DNA of 32,232 bases from Chloroflexota bacterium (GCA_026713245.1 JAPOOU010000286.1:1-32232), one strand, 5' to 3'. Positions 12,687-21,783 are shown, counted from the stretch's first letter. The notes: a model not told the origin generated them from the sequence alone. Made by a program: numbers and translations.

Positions 12687-15410
12687 ATGAAACGTCTCGT
12701 TTTTCTCATGTTGTGCTTGCTGACGCTCGGCGGAACCAGCCTGGCAGCGGACCAAGAACTGGATTTGCAGCAATATGTGCTGGATAACGGCTTGGAAGTC
12801 ATCCTGGCGCGCGATACGACGGCGCCCACCGTCGCGGTAGATATCTGGTTTCGGGTCGGCAGCGCCAATGATCCGGAAGGCAAAAGCGGATTCGCCCACC
12901 TCTTCGAGCATATGATGTTTGAGGGCTCCCCAAATGTCCCGGGTGGCGAGATGGTTCAGTTGCTGGAACGTGTTGGCGGCTCGTCTAATGCCTATGTCGG
13001 CATCGACTACACCGCCTATTACGACACGGTGCCTTCACATCAACTGCCGCTGGCGCTCTGGCTGGAAGCGGATCGCCTTGGCGGCTTGGACGTGACGCAG
13101 GAAAACCTCGATAATCAGCGCGCCATCGTCATCGAGGAACTGCAAAGGAGTTACGACAACCGACCCTATGGCACGGCGGTTAAAGCGCTTATCACGGTAC
13201 CGTACTCCTACGAACCTTATAAACGGCCCGCCATCGGCGCCATTGATGATGTCAACAACGCCCAAATCGAAGATGTGCTAGCTTTCCACCGCACATATTA
13301 CGTCCCTAACAATGCCACGCTGGTCGTCGCCGGGGACATTGATTTCGACACGACGCGCGCTCTAGTCGATGAACTCTTCGCGCCCATCCCGCGCGGCGAG
13401 GACCCGCCCGCCCTGCCCGACTTTGTGCCGGTCGATCAAGAGGAAGCGGAATACATCACTATCGAAGATCCATTCATCAATCTGCCCGCGCTTCTGGTCG
13501 CCTACGAGATACCGCCACTGATCCATGAAGACTACCCGGCACTAAACGTGCTCTCCCGCGTTCTGAGCGTCGGTGATTCAAGCCGCCTCGCCAAGCGGCT
13601 GGTCGACACCGGCAAGGCTCTGCAAGCGGACGCTTGGATCTTTGACAATCGAGGTCCGGGCCAATTCGCCTTCATTCTCGTAGCTAACGTTGGCGTCGAG
13701 CTGGAAGACCTTGAATCGGCGTCCTACGAAGAGCTGCAAAAGATCATCGATGAAGGCGTTCCGCAAGAAGAGCTTGACAAGGTGATCGCCGGAATACGAA
13801 GCAGAGGCATTCTCGGCTTGGAGACGGCTCTTGGTCTGGCGGAGAGCGTACAGAGCGCAAGCTACTATTTCGACGATCCGCAGGCGGTATTCACGGGCAT
13901 TGACCGCTACAAGGCGGTCACAAGCGAGGACATCCAACGCGTTGCTATTGAGTATCTGGAAGATGCCGATCGGCACGTGTTTAACGTGGTGGAAACCGAT
14001 GCTGAAGCCCCGCCGCCGGTGGAACCATACGCCGCCGAAGACGCTGTCGAGCAGGCGCCGGACTATCGCTATGTCATCGAACAGAGCGAAGCGCCGCCGC
14101 CCATGGAGTCGAACGAATTCAACTTCCCCGATATCACTGAAAACGTCTTGGATAACGGCCTGGAAGTGGTGGTGATAGAGCAGCCCAATATGCCCATCAT
14201 CTCGCTCGATGTTTACATGACCGGCGGCTCCACGGCCGCGCCGCAGGACTTGCCCGGGCTGGCCGGGATTACTGGGGACTTGATAACGCGCGGCACAACC
14301 ACGCGCAGCGCGCAGGACATCGCCGGCGCAATCGAGCAAGTGGGCGGCGCTGTCGGCAGTGGGGCCGGCAGCGACAGCATGTCCCTTGGCGTCTTCGCTT
14401 TGATCGAAGATAGCGATTTGGCCTTCGAATTGCTCGCCGATATGACGCTCAACGCCAACTTCCCCGAGAACGAAGTCGAGCGCGAACGGGCGGAGCGCAT
14501 CAGCGCCCTGGAAGCTAACCTGGCCGAACCCGGTTTTGTCGCCGGGCGTACCTTCGGGCGGACGCTATACGAGGGCCATCCCTATGGCAACGCCACCACC
14601 TTCGAGTCCCTGGAAGCCATCACTCGCGATGACATTGTCGCCTTCTATGAGTCGCGCCGTCAACCGGACAACGCGGTACTGATCATCGCCGGCGCCATAA
14701 CCACCGAGGAAGGTCTCGCCTATGCGCAGCAGCACTTCGCCGATTGGCAAGGAACGGCCGAGGCAATCAGCTACCCAGCGCTGCCGGAGCATAGTGGGCA
14801 GCAAATGCTGCTCGTGGATCGGCCCGGCAGCACACAGGCCAACTTCATCATGGGCAACATCGGCATCCAGGGCGCCAGCCTCGATTACTTCCCGGCGCGC
14901 GTGATGAACCACGTCTTGGGCGGCACCTTTTCCTCCCGCCTGGTACAAAACATCCGCGAAGAAAAGGGCTACACCTATAGCATCGGGTCGGGATTCAGCT
15001 ACCCGGCGGATACCGGAAGGTTCATCGTCACCGCGGCGGTCCGCAACGACGTGATCGCGGCCGCGCTCGAGGAAGTCTTCAATGAAATCGAACGAATCAA
15101 AACCGAGCCGCTCACAGACGAAGAGATCAACGACGCTCGCGATGGCATCGTCGGCGAATTCGTCTTCGGGCTCGAGACTTATCAGGACTTCGTCGAATCG
15201 GTGGCGTCCTACAAGATCCGCGGCGTCGAACTCGACCGGCTCAACAAGTGGCTGGGTTATATCAAAGATGTCTCCACGGATGACGTCCTGAATATCGCGA
15301 ACACCTACATCCATCCCGAGGACTTCATCATCGTCGTGGTCGGCGACGCCAACGAAATCCAGGAACAATTGGAGACGCTCGGCGCGGTGACGCTGCTGGA
15401 AGCGGAATAG
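12687..15410 (+). CDS. Secreted M16 family zinc peptidase, two fused M16 units
   Basis: A 907-residue protein with an N-terminal signal peptide (K-R start, hydrophobic LVFLMLCLLTLGG, likely cut near SLA-AD at 20-21). The first M16 unit has the inverted zinc motif H71-L-F-E74-H75, with the distal glutamate at E150/E151 (RAIVIEE). The second unit starts about residue 480 after a proline-rich linker (EAPPPVEPY, EAPPPMES) and lacks an HxxEH motif; this is the usual catalytic/non-catalytic pairing of M16B enzymes, here in one chain. The C-terminal part has NIREEKGYTYSIGSGFSY, the substrate-binding R/Y motif. It is expected to degrade peptides outside the cytoplasm. GGAG about 12 bp upstream. Monocistronic, ended by a hairpin at 15468. 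Confidence 0.9.
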   Translation: MKRLVFLMLCLLTLGGTSLAADQELDLQQYVLDNGLEVILARDTTAPTVAVDIWFRVGSANDPEGKSGFAHLFEHMMFEGSPNVPGGEMVQLLERVGGSSNAYVGIDYTAYYDTVPSHQLPLALWLEADRLGGLDVTQENLDNQRAIVIEELQRSYDNRPYGTAVKALITVPYSYEPYKRPAIGAIDDVNNAQIEDVLAFHRTYYVPNNATLVVAGDIDFDTTRALVDELFAPIPRGEDPPALPDFVPVDQEEAEYITIEDPFINLPALLVAYEIPPLIHEDYPALNVLSRVLSVGDSSRLAKRLVDTGKALQADAWIFDNRGPGQFAFILVANVGVELEDLESASYEELQKIIDEGVPQEELDKVIAGIRSRGILGLETALGLAESVQSASYYFDDPQAVFTGIDRYKAVTSEDIQRVAIEYLEDADRHVFNVVETDAEAPPPVEPYAAEDAVEQAPDYRYVIEQSEAPPPMESNEFNFPDITENVLDNGLEVVVIEQPNMPIISLDVYMTGGSTAAPQDLPGLAGITGDLITRGTTTRSAQDIAGAIEQVGGAVGSGAGSDSMSLGVFALIEDSDLAFELLADMTLNANFPENEVERERAERISALEANLAEPGFVAGRTFGRTLYEGHPYGNATTFESLEAITRDDIVAFYESRRQPDNAVLIIAGAITTEEGLAYAQQHFADWQGTAEAISYPALPEHSGQQMLLVDRPGSTQANFIMGNIGIQGASLDYFPARVMNHVLGGTFSSRLVQNIREEKGYTYSIGSGFSYPADTGRFIVTAAVRNDVIAAALEEVFNEIERIKTEPLTDEEINDARDGIVGEFVFGLETYQDFVESVASYKIRGVELDRLNKWLGYIKDVSTDDVLNIANTYIHPEDFIIVVVGDANEIQEQLETLGAVTLLEAE

Positions 15411-15467
15411 ACCGCGCGCTTTGCCACCTGCGACGTATGTCGTTGTTCACAGATAAGCGTTGAAGTT

Positions 15468-15495
15468 GAGGGCGATCCAGCGGATCGTCCTCTTT
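15468..15495 (+). terminator. Rho-independent terminator after M16 gene
   Basis: GAGGGCGATCC and GGATCGTCCTC form an 11-bp stem (one G-T wobble) with an AGC loop, followed by TTT. It sits between the convergent M16 and Uma2 genes. Its AGC loop and shape resemble the hydA terminator. Confidence 0.75.
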
Positions 15496-15498
15496 CGA

Positions 15499-16092
15499 TT
15501 AAGTATCTTCAGCGGGCGCGGGCGGTTGTTCTTCAAAGCTGATTCGCTGGTAAATTTCCCGCAGTGGCAGGCTGCACTCCAGCGCCGCCAGCGGTACTTC
15601 GTCGCCCAGGTCGGAGAAGTACTGGATGTGCCAGCCGGTATCACTGCGCGTGTATAACTCGACAAACACACGGTGCTGGTCGACGATGAGATAAGCCTCT
15701 ATCGAAGCGACGTTACTATAATACTCGCGCTTCGAGATTCGATCATGTTCGATTGACGATGGAGATGTGACTTCCACGACGAGAATCGGATTGAGCAGAA
15801 CGCGCGTCTCGGATTCCGTCTCCGGCTCGCCGCGGACGACACTGACATCCGGCGCGACAAGGCGCGCGTCTCCGGCTTTCACGAGCATGCCGCTGCCGAG
15901 CACCAAATAGTCCCTATCAGCAAACAGACTCGCGAACCTGACCGTCACATTTGCAATGATTCGAAAGTGGTCGAGTTTTCCATCGGTCAATTGAACCAAC
16001 TCACCATCAATATATTCATACCGATCCTCGCTGTTTTCCGCAAAGTCAAGGAATTCGTCGACGCTCATCTGGCGGACGCGCTCAATCACCAT
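15499..16092 (-). CDS. Uma2 family endonuclease-like protein
   Basis: A 197-residue Uma2 protein. It starts MVIERVRQMSVDEFLDFAEN, clearly related to the tandem trio (MVVDSIRQMTVEEYFAFDEA), and keeps YEYIDGE, VAPDVSVVRG, VVEVTSPSS, ISKREYYSNVASIEAYLIVD. The catalytic-type D, E and K positions are present. The C-terminus ends in an acidic, proline-rich tail (EEQPPAPAEDT). GAGGGCG precedes the start. It has its own likely extended -10 promoter and reads convergently to the M16 gene. It is not part of the 659-bp array and lacks the LLM tail, so it represents an older relative. Confidence 0.85.
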   Translation of the reverse strand: MVIERVRQMSVDEFLDFAENSEDRYEYIDGELVQLTDGKLDHFRIIANVTVRFASLFADRDYLVLGSGMLVKAGDARLVAPDVSVVRGEPETESETRVLLNPILVVEVTSPSSIEHDRISKREYYSNVASIEAYLIVDQHRVFVELYTRSDTGWHIQYFSDLGDEVPLAALECSLPLREIYQRISFEEQPPAPAEDT

Positions 16093-16123
16093 TTTTCGCC
16101 CTCGTTCGACTTAGTGTGAGGAT

Positions 16124-16132
16124 ATTATAACA
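16124..16132 (-). promoter_or_regulatory. Extended -10 promoter for minus-strand Uma2 gene
   Basis: On the minus strand, TGTTATAAT is an extended -10 element (TGnTATAAT). The -35 position has only weak similarity. Transcription would begin about 25 nt before the Uma2 start codon. Confidence 0.5.
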
Positions 16133-16160
16133 CTGGATGCAAACGCATTCATAAACACGA

Positions 16161-17228
16161 TCATAAATCCACCCACCGCCTATCGGAACTGCTTTTTCTG
16201 ATGGCGTCCATCGCGATCTGACATTGATGCCCGTCGGCGAAGGTCGCGCCCCAGCCCAGAGAGCGCTTTTCTCTTATCGCAGCGGTCAATTCGACCATCA
16301 AGGCGACGAATGACACATTCCAGATGCCCGTGCCGATGCCAACCAAATCGGCGTTCGGGTCGCCCTCGCTCACATCGACGAAATCCTCGCCGGCTCTGGC
16401 AACCAGCAGTCGTTCATACTTGTCCGCCAGCGTGATCGTGCCTTCACTGCCGAAGATCTGCGTCTGATTGCCCATGCCGTGTCGCGCGGCGCCGCTCAAG
16501 AATACTGAACAAAGCGCGCCGCTCTCCATCTCCATGAGAAAGCTGGTCTGATCGTCGGCGGTCGCTTGCCAATTGGCGCCGCTCGCATTGTCAATGCGCT
16601 CCCTTACCATAGTCGTCACCTGCCCGCTGATCGCCGCGATATCACCCAGCCAAAAGCGCAAGAGGTCAATCATATGCGAGCCGCTCGCGCCCAGCCGACC
16701 GCCACCCATGTCCTCGCGCGACCACCAGTCACCCGCCGGCCGCGCGGCGGGATCGCCCCAGGCGCCGGAGATATTGACGATATTGGCATGCCGCGCCTGG
16801 CCGATGAAGCCGCTCTCGATCAGCGATTGGATCTTCCTGCGATTGGGATTGAAGCGCAGCTCGTGCCCGATAATATGTAGCTTGTTGAGCGATTCGGCAG
16901 TTTCCAACATGTGCGCCGATTCATCCTGATTCATCGCCATCGGCTTTTCGCACAGGACATGCGCGCCGGCCCGCAGCGCAGCCATCGCCATCGGCGCATG
17001 ATAGAGCGTCGGCGTCGCGATGCAGACCAGGTCAAACTCATGCTCGCCCATCATACGCTGCCAGTCGTCGTAGACATGCGGGATCGCGAAGCTGTCCGCC
17101 GCCGATTGCGCGCTGGCCAACCGCGCGCTGGCGATAGCCACCAGTTCGACATCGTCAATTGTCTTCAGCGCCGGCAGATACGCCTGGCGCGCGAAGCTCG
17201 CGCCGATCGTGCCCACTCTTATGGTCAT
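16161..17228 (-). CDS. Gfo/Idh/MocA family oxidoreductase
   Basis: A 355-residue NAD(P)-dependent dehydrogenase of the glucose-fructose oxidoreductase/inositol dehydrogenase family. The N-terminal Rossmann fold has a G6-T-I-G9-A variant of the dinucleotide motif. The signature E94-K95-P96 (CEKPMAMN) supplies the catalytic lysine, and GASGSHMIDLLRFWLG carries the family's conserved His. It likely oxidises a cyclic sugar or polyol. GGGGG before ATG is a good ribosome site. It is the last gene of a minus-strand operon with GntR, epimerase, another MocA-type enzyme and an unrecognised protein. A 90-bp gap with a small CCTTGC/GCAAGG hairpin separates it from the preceding gene. Substrate not readable. 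Confidence 0.85.
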   Translation of the reverse strand: MTIRVGTIGASFARQAYLPALKTIDDVELVAIASARLASAQSAADSFAIPHVYDDWQRMMGEHEFDLVCIATPTLYHAPMAMAALRAGAHVLCEKPMAMNQDESAHMLETAESLNKLHIIGHELRFNPNRRKIQSLIESGFIGQARHANIVNISGAWGDPAARPAGDWWSREDMGGGRLGASGSHMIDLLRFWLGDIAAISGQVTTMVRERIDNASGANWQATADDQTSFLMEMESGALCSVFLSGAARHGMGNQTQIFGSEGTITLADKYERLLVARAGEDFVDVSEGDPNADLVGIGTGIWNVSFVALMVELTAAIREKRSLGWGATFADGHQCQIAMDAIRKSSSDRRWVDL

Positions 17229-17318
17229 TATGTCCCCCTTTGTAATGAAGCCCCTTGCCCATGCAAGGAGCGCCTTGTTTTTGTCTATGAGCGCGGAAGA
17301 CCTGTTCGCCGGATGCGG

Positions 17319-18698
17319 CTATATCATGCCGCGTTCGCGCAGCGCGTCGCCGACAGCCGCCAAATTGCGCAGTTCCGCTTCGGAATAATTGCGCGAGATC
17401 ATGACCCCGCCGGCGCCCCCGTCAAAGCCGGCATGAACGCCCTCGCGAATCTCCTGTGGACTGATCTCTTTGCTGCTGCCGCTATGCCCCACGCCCACCC
17501 CGATGCCCGGATATACCGGCCGGCCGGTATCGGCGATCAGGCGCGCGGTCCATTGCCTGACGTAATCCGCGCTGAAGCCCGCCAGGGGTCCCGCCTCGCG
17601 CGAGGAAATGAAATCGTCCAAGCCCAAGACCGTCGCCAGCGCATGGTACGCGCCATCGGGCGTCGCATCCGCCAGCACACCCGCTTGCCACGACGCCGCG
17701 AAGTCGGCGAAACGCGCGCCCGCCGGACTGTGATAAAGCACCGGCTTGAACCAATCGGCGTAGGGCGCGTATTCGCGCTGGTCGTACTGCGCGCGCAGGT
17801 AAGGATTGTAAGTATTGATCACCTGCCAGATGCCGATGCCAAACTCGTAACCAGGATCGTAGAACTTTACCAAGCCATGCAACTCGCGGTAAAAGGCATG
17901 ATGCGAATCCAGCCACATCTTCTCCCACATCAGCACCTCGGGATAATGCAGCAGGTTGCGCAATAGCAAGACAAAGACCCCTTCTTCGGGACGATCGCCC
18001 GCGCGAACGCTCTTTAGAAAATCCTCGATCGCCCGATACCCGCTCAAAGCCCGCTCCACGTCGATGCCGCGCGACCGCGCCTCCGCCACATAATATGAAT
18101 CAAAGCCGGTCGAGCTATCGCCGCGAAAGATATCCATCAGCGGGCTCTGCCGTTCAATGCCCCACAAAACGCCGCGCAAATCGTGGTTGTTCAGCCAATC
18201 GGAAAAGACCGAATGCCACCAGGTCTTGTAATCCGGATTCAGCAGCGAGGGGCGGGTCGCCAGGCGTCCCAGATGGTCGCGATCGAGAAAATGCGCGAAG
18301 CCCGGCTGCCAGCTCGACCGAATCCCCGAGCTCGACGTCTCGCAATAATAAGTGTAAACGCTCATGCCGCGTTTGCGCGCTGCCGGGATGACATCCGCCA
18401 GAGTATCGAAATCCTTGTAAAGCGGATCCGGCGCGGCGAAGCGCTTCATAAATGTTTTTTGATAGTAGCGCGGGTCGGGCTCGAACATCGCCCCGCCCTG
18501 TAAATTGTCCGGATGCTGAACGCCGTGATCGGGGAAGCCGAAGGCGGCGCGGCCGGCGTTCCCGATGCTCCAGCTCAGAGCCGAAATCAATAGCGCGTTG
18601 ACGCCCGCTTTTTCCTGCAATATATCAAGAACTTGTTCGACGCCTTCGTCTATGAAGCTGATGGCGCCGATCTGAATGCCCACAAAAGTTTCGCTCAT
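17319..18698 (-). CDS. Uncharacterised 459-aa protein, possible TIM-barrel carbohydrate enzyme
   Basis: I do not assign this to a named family. It is soluble, without signal peptide, rich in Trp and Tyr, and has a sequence of strand-like stretches consistent with a TIM barrel: GVNALLISALSW, GMSVYTYYCE, LRGVLWGIER, GIGIWQVINTY, VYPGIGVGVG, GAGGVMISRNY. Acidic residues after several of these (E in YYCE, E in WGIER) could be glycosidase-type catalysts, but no motif proves it. The ATG at 18698 follows GGATGGGA; an in-frame ATG nine bases upstream is less likely. It lies 25 bp after one MocA-type oxidoreductase gene and before another, so a role in carbohydrate breakdown or sensing of a sugar-derived ligand is inferred. 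Confidence 0.7.
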   Translation of the reverse strand: MSETFVGIQIGAISFIDEGVEQVLDILQEKAGVNALLISALSWSIGNAGRAAFGFPDHGVQHPDNLQGGAMFEPDPRYYQKTFMKRFAAPDPLYKDFDTLADVIPAARKRGMSVYTYYCETSSSGIRSSWQPGFAHFLDRDHLGRLATRPSLLNPDYKTWWHSVFSDWLNNHDLRGVLWGIERQSPLMDIFRGDSSTGFDSYYVAEARSRGIDVERALSGYRAIEDFLKSVRAGDRPEEGVFVLLLRNLLHYPEVLMWEKMWLDSHHAFYRELHGLVKFYDPGYEFGIGIWQVINTYNPYLRAQYDQREYAPYADWFKPVLYHSPAGARFADFAASWQAGVLADATPDGAYHALATVLGLDDFISSREAGPLAGFSADYVRQWTARLIADTGRPVYPGIGVGVGHSGSSKEISPQEIREGVHAGFDGGAGGVMISRNYSEAELRNLAAVGDALRERGMI

Positions 18699-18723
18699 GA
18701 TTCCCATCCATTAGTCTATTGAC

Positions 18724-19752
18724 TCAACCTGACGTGGCGGGGGATACGCCCGTGATATCAACCGCTGACTTTTCCTCGCTCGATCGTATGCAAGCCTCCA
18801 GCATTGCCAGCGACATCAGATGATCGCGCCCGCTGCACTCCAGGGCCGCGCCATCCAGCGCATGCTTGACAAAGCTGTCAAACAGACCTCGCGTTTCCGT
18901 GATCCAGCGTTCATGCGGCGGCAAGCTCACCTGCGTCAGTTTCTCATCATCGCGCAAGGCGTAATACAACTCGCCGAATTGATCCCGCTGCGTGATTATT
19001 CCCTCACTGCACTCGCTGCGCCATTCAAAACCCGGCACAGCCCAGTTGCCTTGCCAGGTGCCCTGATAATTGACGACCATGCCGCCGTCGAACTCGATCA
19101 AGGCCGCCACATTGCTCTCTCGCGCGTACATGCTCCAGCCAGGATTCCAGGCCCGGCAACTGATCCGAACCGGTTCTTGCTCGTAAACATATCGCATCAG
19201 ATCAAAATGATGAATGCTCTGCTCCCAGAGCATGGGATGCCGCATGGTCAAGGGATAATCGTTGAGATCGCCTCGTCCGCCATCGCGCCAGCGCTCGTAG
19301 GTGAAACGGGCGAAGGCCGGATTGCCGACCCGCTCGTCCCTCAACAAGCCCTTGAGCGCTTTGGTGACGCCGAGATAACGGAAGTTGAGCCCGACCATCA
19401 GCGAAATGCCCGCGCTTTCAGCAATTCCCACCAAGCGCCTCGCTTCGTCAAGATCCAGCGCCAGCGGTTTTTCGATCAGTAGATGCAAGCCGCGGTCGGC
19501 AGCAGCGCGGACGATGCGCTCGCGTCCCATCGGTGGATTCGCCAGCACCAGTGCATCCACATCGTCCAGCGAATTCAGCGCGCCATCTACGCTAGCAAAA
19601 GCCGGACGTTCCCCGAATTCAGCGCATGCTCGTCCGCGTGCCCGCGCGTCCGGATCGGCGTAAGCGAGCAAATCGGCGCGCGCGTTCCGCTGGATCACTT
19701 GCGCCCAATGACGACCGCGCACGCCCAGGCCGGCCAGCAAGACCTTAAGCAT
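18724..19752 (-). CDS. Gfo/Idh/MocA family oxidoreductase
   Basis: A 342-residue protein starting MLKVLLAGLGVRGRHW, with the Rossmann GLG-x-RG motif. The catalytic E94-K95-P96 (IEKPLALD) and the HHFDLMRYV region typical of MocA-type dehydrogenases are present. The start at 19752 overlaps the epimerase stop by 8 bp, indicating translational coupling; an earlier in-frame start at 19770 would run further into the epimerase gene. It is only distantly similar to the second MocA-type enzyme in the operon, so the two probably act on different intermediates or as a redox pair. The sugar substrate is not known. Confidence 0.85.
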   Translation of the reverse strand: MLKVLLAGLGVRGRHWAQVIQRNARADLLAYADPDARARGRACAEFGERPAFASVDGALNSLDDVDALVLANPPMGRERIVRAAADRGLHLLIEKPLALDLDEARRLVGIAESAGISLMVGLNFRYLGVTKALKGLLRDERVGNPAFARFTYERWRDGGRGDLNDYPLTMRHPMLWEQSIHHFDLMRYVYEQEPVRISCRAWNPGWSMYARESNVAALIEFDGGMVVNYQGTWQGNWAVPGFEWRSECSEGIITQRDQFGELYYALRDDEKLTQVSLPPHERWITETRGLFDSFVKHALDGAALECSGRDHLMSLAMLEACIRSSEEKSAVDITGVSPATSG

Positions 19753-20689
19753 CCCTGGATTGCCCGGCAAGACTCGTCAATGCCCTCGCCAGCGCGTCCT
19801 GGCTCATCGCCGTCCAATCGTCAAAATCGGTGTCTCGACGTAGACGGCTGTTGTCCAGCCAGCCCAGCTTTTCTGGAGATCGGGCAGGCGATTCATACCC
19901 GGAAGGAAGACTGAGCCTGACGCCCTCAACCAGACCTTGTATCATCCGGGCGACTGCCAGGTCCGACAGGCGCTCGCCGCTGGCGAGATTATACAAGCTA
20001 TGGTTGAGCGACTCGGCGCTCAGCAGCGCGGCAATTGCCCGACCGATATCCGCCGCAAGCGTCCATTGCCGTAATTCAGCGGGCGTGGATACGACGATCT
20101 CTCCCTTGCTCAGCGCGTCCTGCATCATCTGTCCCACCATGCTCAGTTTGGGCCGCGAGGAACGCCTGTATTCGTAGCTTCCATAGACAGCGCCAAGCCG
20201 CGCGCAGACTATGTCGCGGCCATGCAGATGGCGCAAGGTGTCGACCATGCGCTCCATAAGCGTTTTGGCCACGCCGTAGACGCCCAGCGGATCAGGCGGC
20301 CGCATTTCATCTACCAGCGTCGCCGGCGTTTGGCGAAAGACAGCATTGGAACTGATGAAGACGCAACGATGGATGCCCCCTGCTTCAGCATATTCCATCA
20401 CTTGCAAGAGCGGTTCGATGTTGGCGCGCAGATTGTCTTCCGGCGATTCTCCCCGATCTTCCGGCGTAGCGGTGACGAAGGCCGCGTGGACCAGCGCATC
20501 GGCAGGCATCGCCGGCATATCGGCGCAATGCGCTCGGACGCGCTCTACGCGATTCTGATTCCAGGTCGCCACAGCGGGATTATCAAATTCCCGATCCAGG
20601 GCGCAAACCTGCCAGCCGCCTTGCGCCAGCGCTGAAACTATGTTAGAGCCGACAAAACCGTTGGCGCCGGTGACGATGACGCGCTTCAT
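19745..20689 (-). CDS. NAD-dependent epimerase/dehydratase (extended SDR)
   Basis: A 314-residue extended short-chain dehydrogenase. It begins MKRVIVTGANGFVGSNIV with the TGxxGxxG NAD-binding motif. It continues with ADALVHAAF, VFISSNAVF (catalytic Ser region) and VYGVAKTLMERM (Y-x3-K catalytic pair). SLYNLASGERLSDLAVARMI is typical near the C-terminus. The open frame extends to 20911, but the true start is ATG 20689, which overlaps the GntR stop in an ATGA junction. It probably epimerises or oxidises a nucleotide-free or nucleotide sugar (possibly a uronate) for the following MocA-type enzymes. Exact substrate unknown. Confidence 0.85.
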   Translation of the reverse strand: MKRVIVTGANGFVGSNIVSALAQGGWQVCALDREFDNPAVATWNQNRVERVRAHCADMPAMPADALVHAAFVTATPEDRGESPEDNLRANIEPLLQVMEYAEAGGIHRCVFISSNAVFRQTPATLVDEMRPPDPLGVYGVAKTLMERMVDTLRHLHGRDIVCARLGAVYGSYEYRRSSRPKLSMVGQMMQDALSKGEIVVSTPAELRQWTLAADIGRAIAALLSAESLNHSLYNLASGERLSDLAVARMIQGLVEGVRLSLPSGYESPARSPEKLGWLDNSRLRRDTDFDDWTAMSQDALARALTSLAGQSRDA

Positions 20690-21375
20690 GATCCGTCGCC
20701 GATCGTCGCGCTGTCCCTCTGCCAATCTTCGGCGATCAGGTCGCCCGCTGACGCGATGTGGGCTCGCAATAATCTGATCGCCTCCGGAATATCGCCTTGT
20801 TCCATCGCGTCCAGCAGCGGCAGATGATTGCGGGCGATTTGTGTCAGATCGGTATTGCGCCGATTGACCAAAGCCATCACCTGGCGCGCTTTCATCGCGA
20901 CTGTTTGCCACATGGACAGCAAGAGGCTATGCCCGCTCATCTCGATTAAAGCGTCGTGAAAATCGCGATCAAGTATATTGACCGAATTAATGTTATTGTC
21001 TCTGCCAGCCACTATCATTTCTTCGACAGTACCGCGCAAGCGCTGCAAATCATCGGGATTCTGCGCTCGTATCACTTCTTCAATCGCGAAGCTCTCCAGC
21101 AGACTGCGCATACTGTATATCTCTTCAATGTCCGTCCGTGTCAAGCGCCGCACCGTTGTGCCGTGGTAGGGAATCGTTTCGATCAATCCCTCAGAGTTGA
21201 GGATGCGCAGCGCTTCCCGTATGGGCGCGCGGCTGACGCCCAACTGCCGCGACAGGTCCATCTCGATCAGCGAGTGACCGGGCTTGAGCTCGCCCGTGAG
21301 GATCGCCTCCCGCAGGGTGTCGAGCGTCTGCTCTCGGATGGACAAATTCTTGATTTGCGGCAAGTTCGGTTTCAT
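20686..21375 (-). CDS. GntR family transcriptional regulator, FCD subfamily
   Basis: A 229-residue regulator. The N-terminal winged helix-turn-helix (about 12-80) has LREAILTGELKPG and the recognition segment LGVSRAPIREALRIL, then GTTVRRLT. The C-terminal FCD ligand/metal domain has DRDFHDAL (D136, H140), RNHLPLLDAM (H184) and RAHI (H206), the usual metal-binding set. It leads the minus-strand operon and is translationally coupled to the epimerase. FCD regulators commonly respond to carboxylic or sugar acids and bind ATTGT-N2-ACAAT-like dyads. A perfect dyad of this kind lies at 21826-21839, near the promoter of the divergent operon. This gene is the obvious candidate for its binder, by inference. 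No strong ribosome site is seen before ATG 21375. Confidence 0.9.
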   Translation of the reverse strand: MKPNLPQIKNLSIREQTLDTLREAILTGELKPGHSLIEMDLSRQLGVSRAPIREALRILNSEGLIETIPYHGTTVRRLTRTDIEEIYSMRSLLESFAIEEVIRAQNPDDLQRLRGTVEEMIVAGRDNNINSVNILDRDFHDALIEMSGHSLLLSMWQTVAMKARQVMALVNRRNTDLTQIARNHLPLLDAMEQGDIPEAIRLLRAHIASAGDLIAEDWQRDSATIGDGS

Positions 21376-21530
21376 GTGTCACTTCAAGCGCGCGGCTGCG
21401 GTCGGTTGTCAGCGCCGGACGCCCTCATACGAGATCCCGCGAGCGGTAAATTCTGTGGATACTGCGATATTGTCACTGCGAAATCCCAAAGGGCATAAAG
21501 CCGTTTTTGCAAGCTCGCTGTATTTTCAGC

Positions 21531-21706
21531 AATACCAAGTTAGTCATGCAGCGAAAATGCGTATGCTGTAGGGACGGCAGACCCGCCGTGTCTACGCGCG
21601 GCGCTGTGCCGACCGTTCCTTCACTAACTGTTTTCGGGCGTTTCAGCGAAACGCCCCTACAACTCGTCGCTTTTTCAGATTCTCATTACTTTCTTGGGAC
21701 TACTTC
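21531..21706. repeat. MITE-like element copy 1
   Basis: The left end (ACCAAGTTAGTCATG) matches the other copies and is an imperfect inverted repeat of the right end (CATTACTTTCTTGGGACTAC). The interior differs from copies 2 and 3 and holds its own GTAGGGACG...CGCCCCTAC type inverted ends, a possible nested repeat. No coding sequence of note. It lies in the 707-bp gap between the two divergent operons. Confidence 0.6.
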
Positions 21707-21752
21707 TGTGGCGAACCCTCGCGTATCGAACTCGCCATAGGGCCATATCCAC

Positions 21753-21775
21753 GATTCTCGCCACCTGCGAGAATC
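21753..21775. promoter_or_regulatory. Perfect inverted repeat upstream of consensus promoter
   Basis: GATTCTCGC and GCGAGAATC form a perfect 9-bp inverted repeat around CACCT. It ends 8 bp before a consensus -35 box and has no T-tract, so a regulator-binding site or an RNA hairpin from upstream transcription is more likely than a terminator. Confidence 0.45.
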
Positions 21776-21783
21776 CGGCGGAC

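Noticed and set aside
17253..17268. CCTTGC/GCAAGG hairpin between the unrecognised gene and the last MocA-type gene as a terminator
   Set aside because: On the minus strand no T-tract follows the stem; at most it is a weak processing or pausing site.
16911..17966. 351-codon plus-strand frame across two minus-strand genes
   Set aside because: Arg- and Ala-rich shadow spanning the boundary of two recognised genes.
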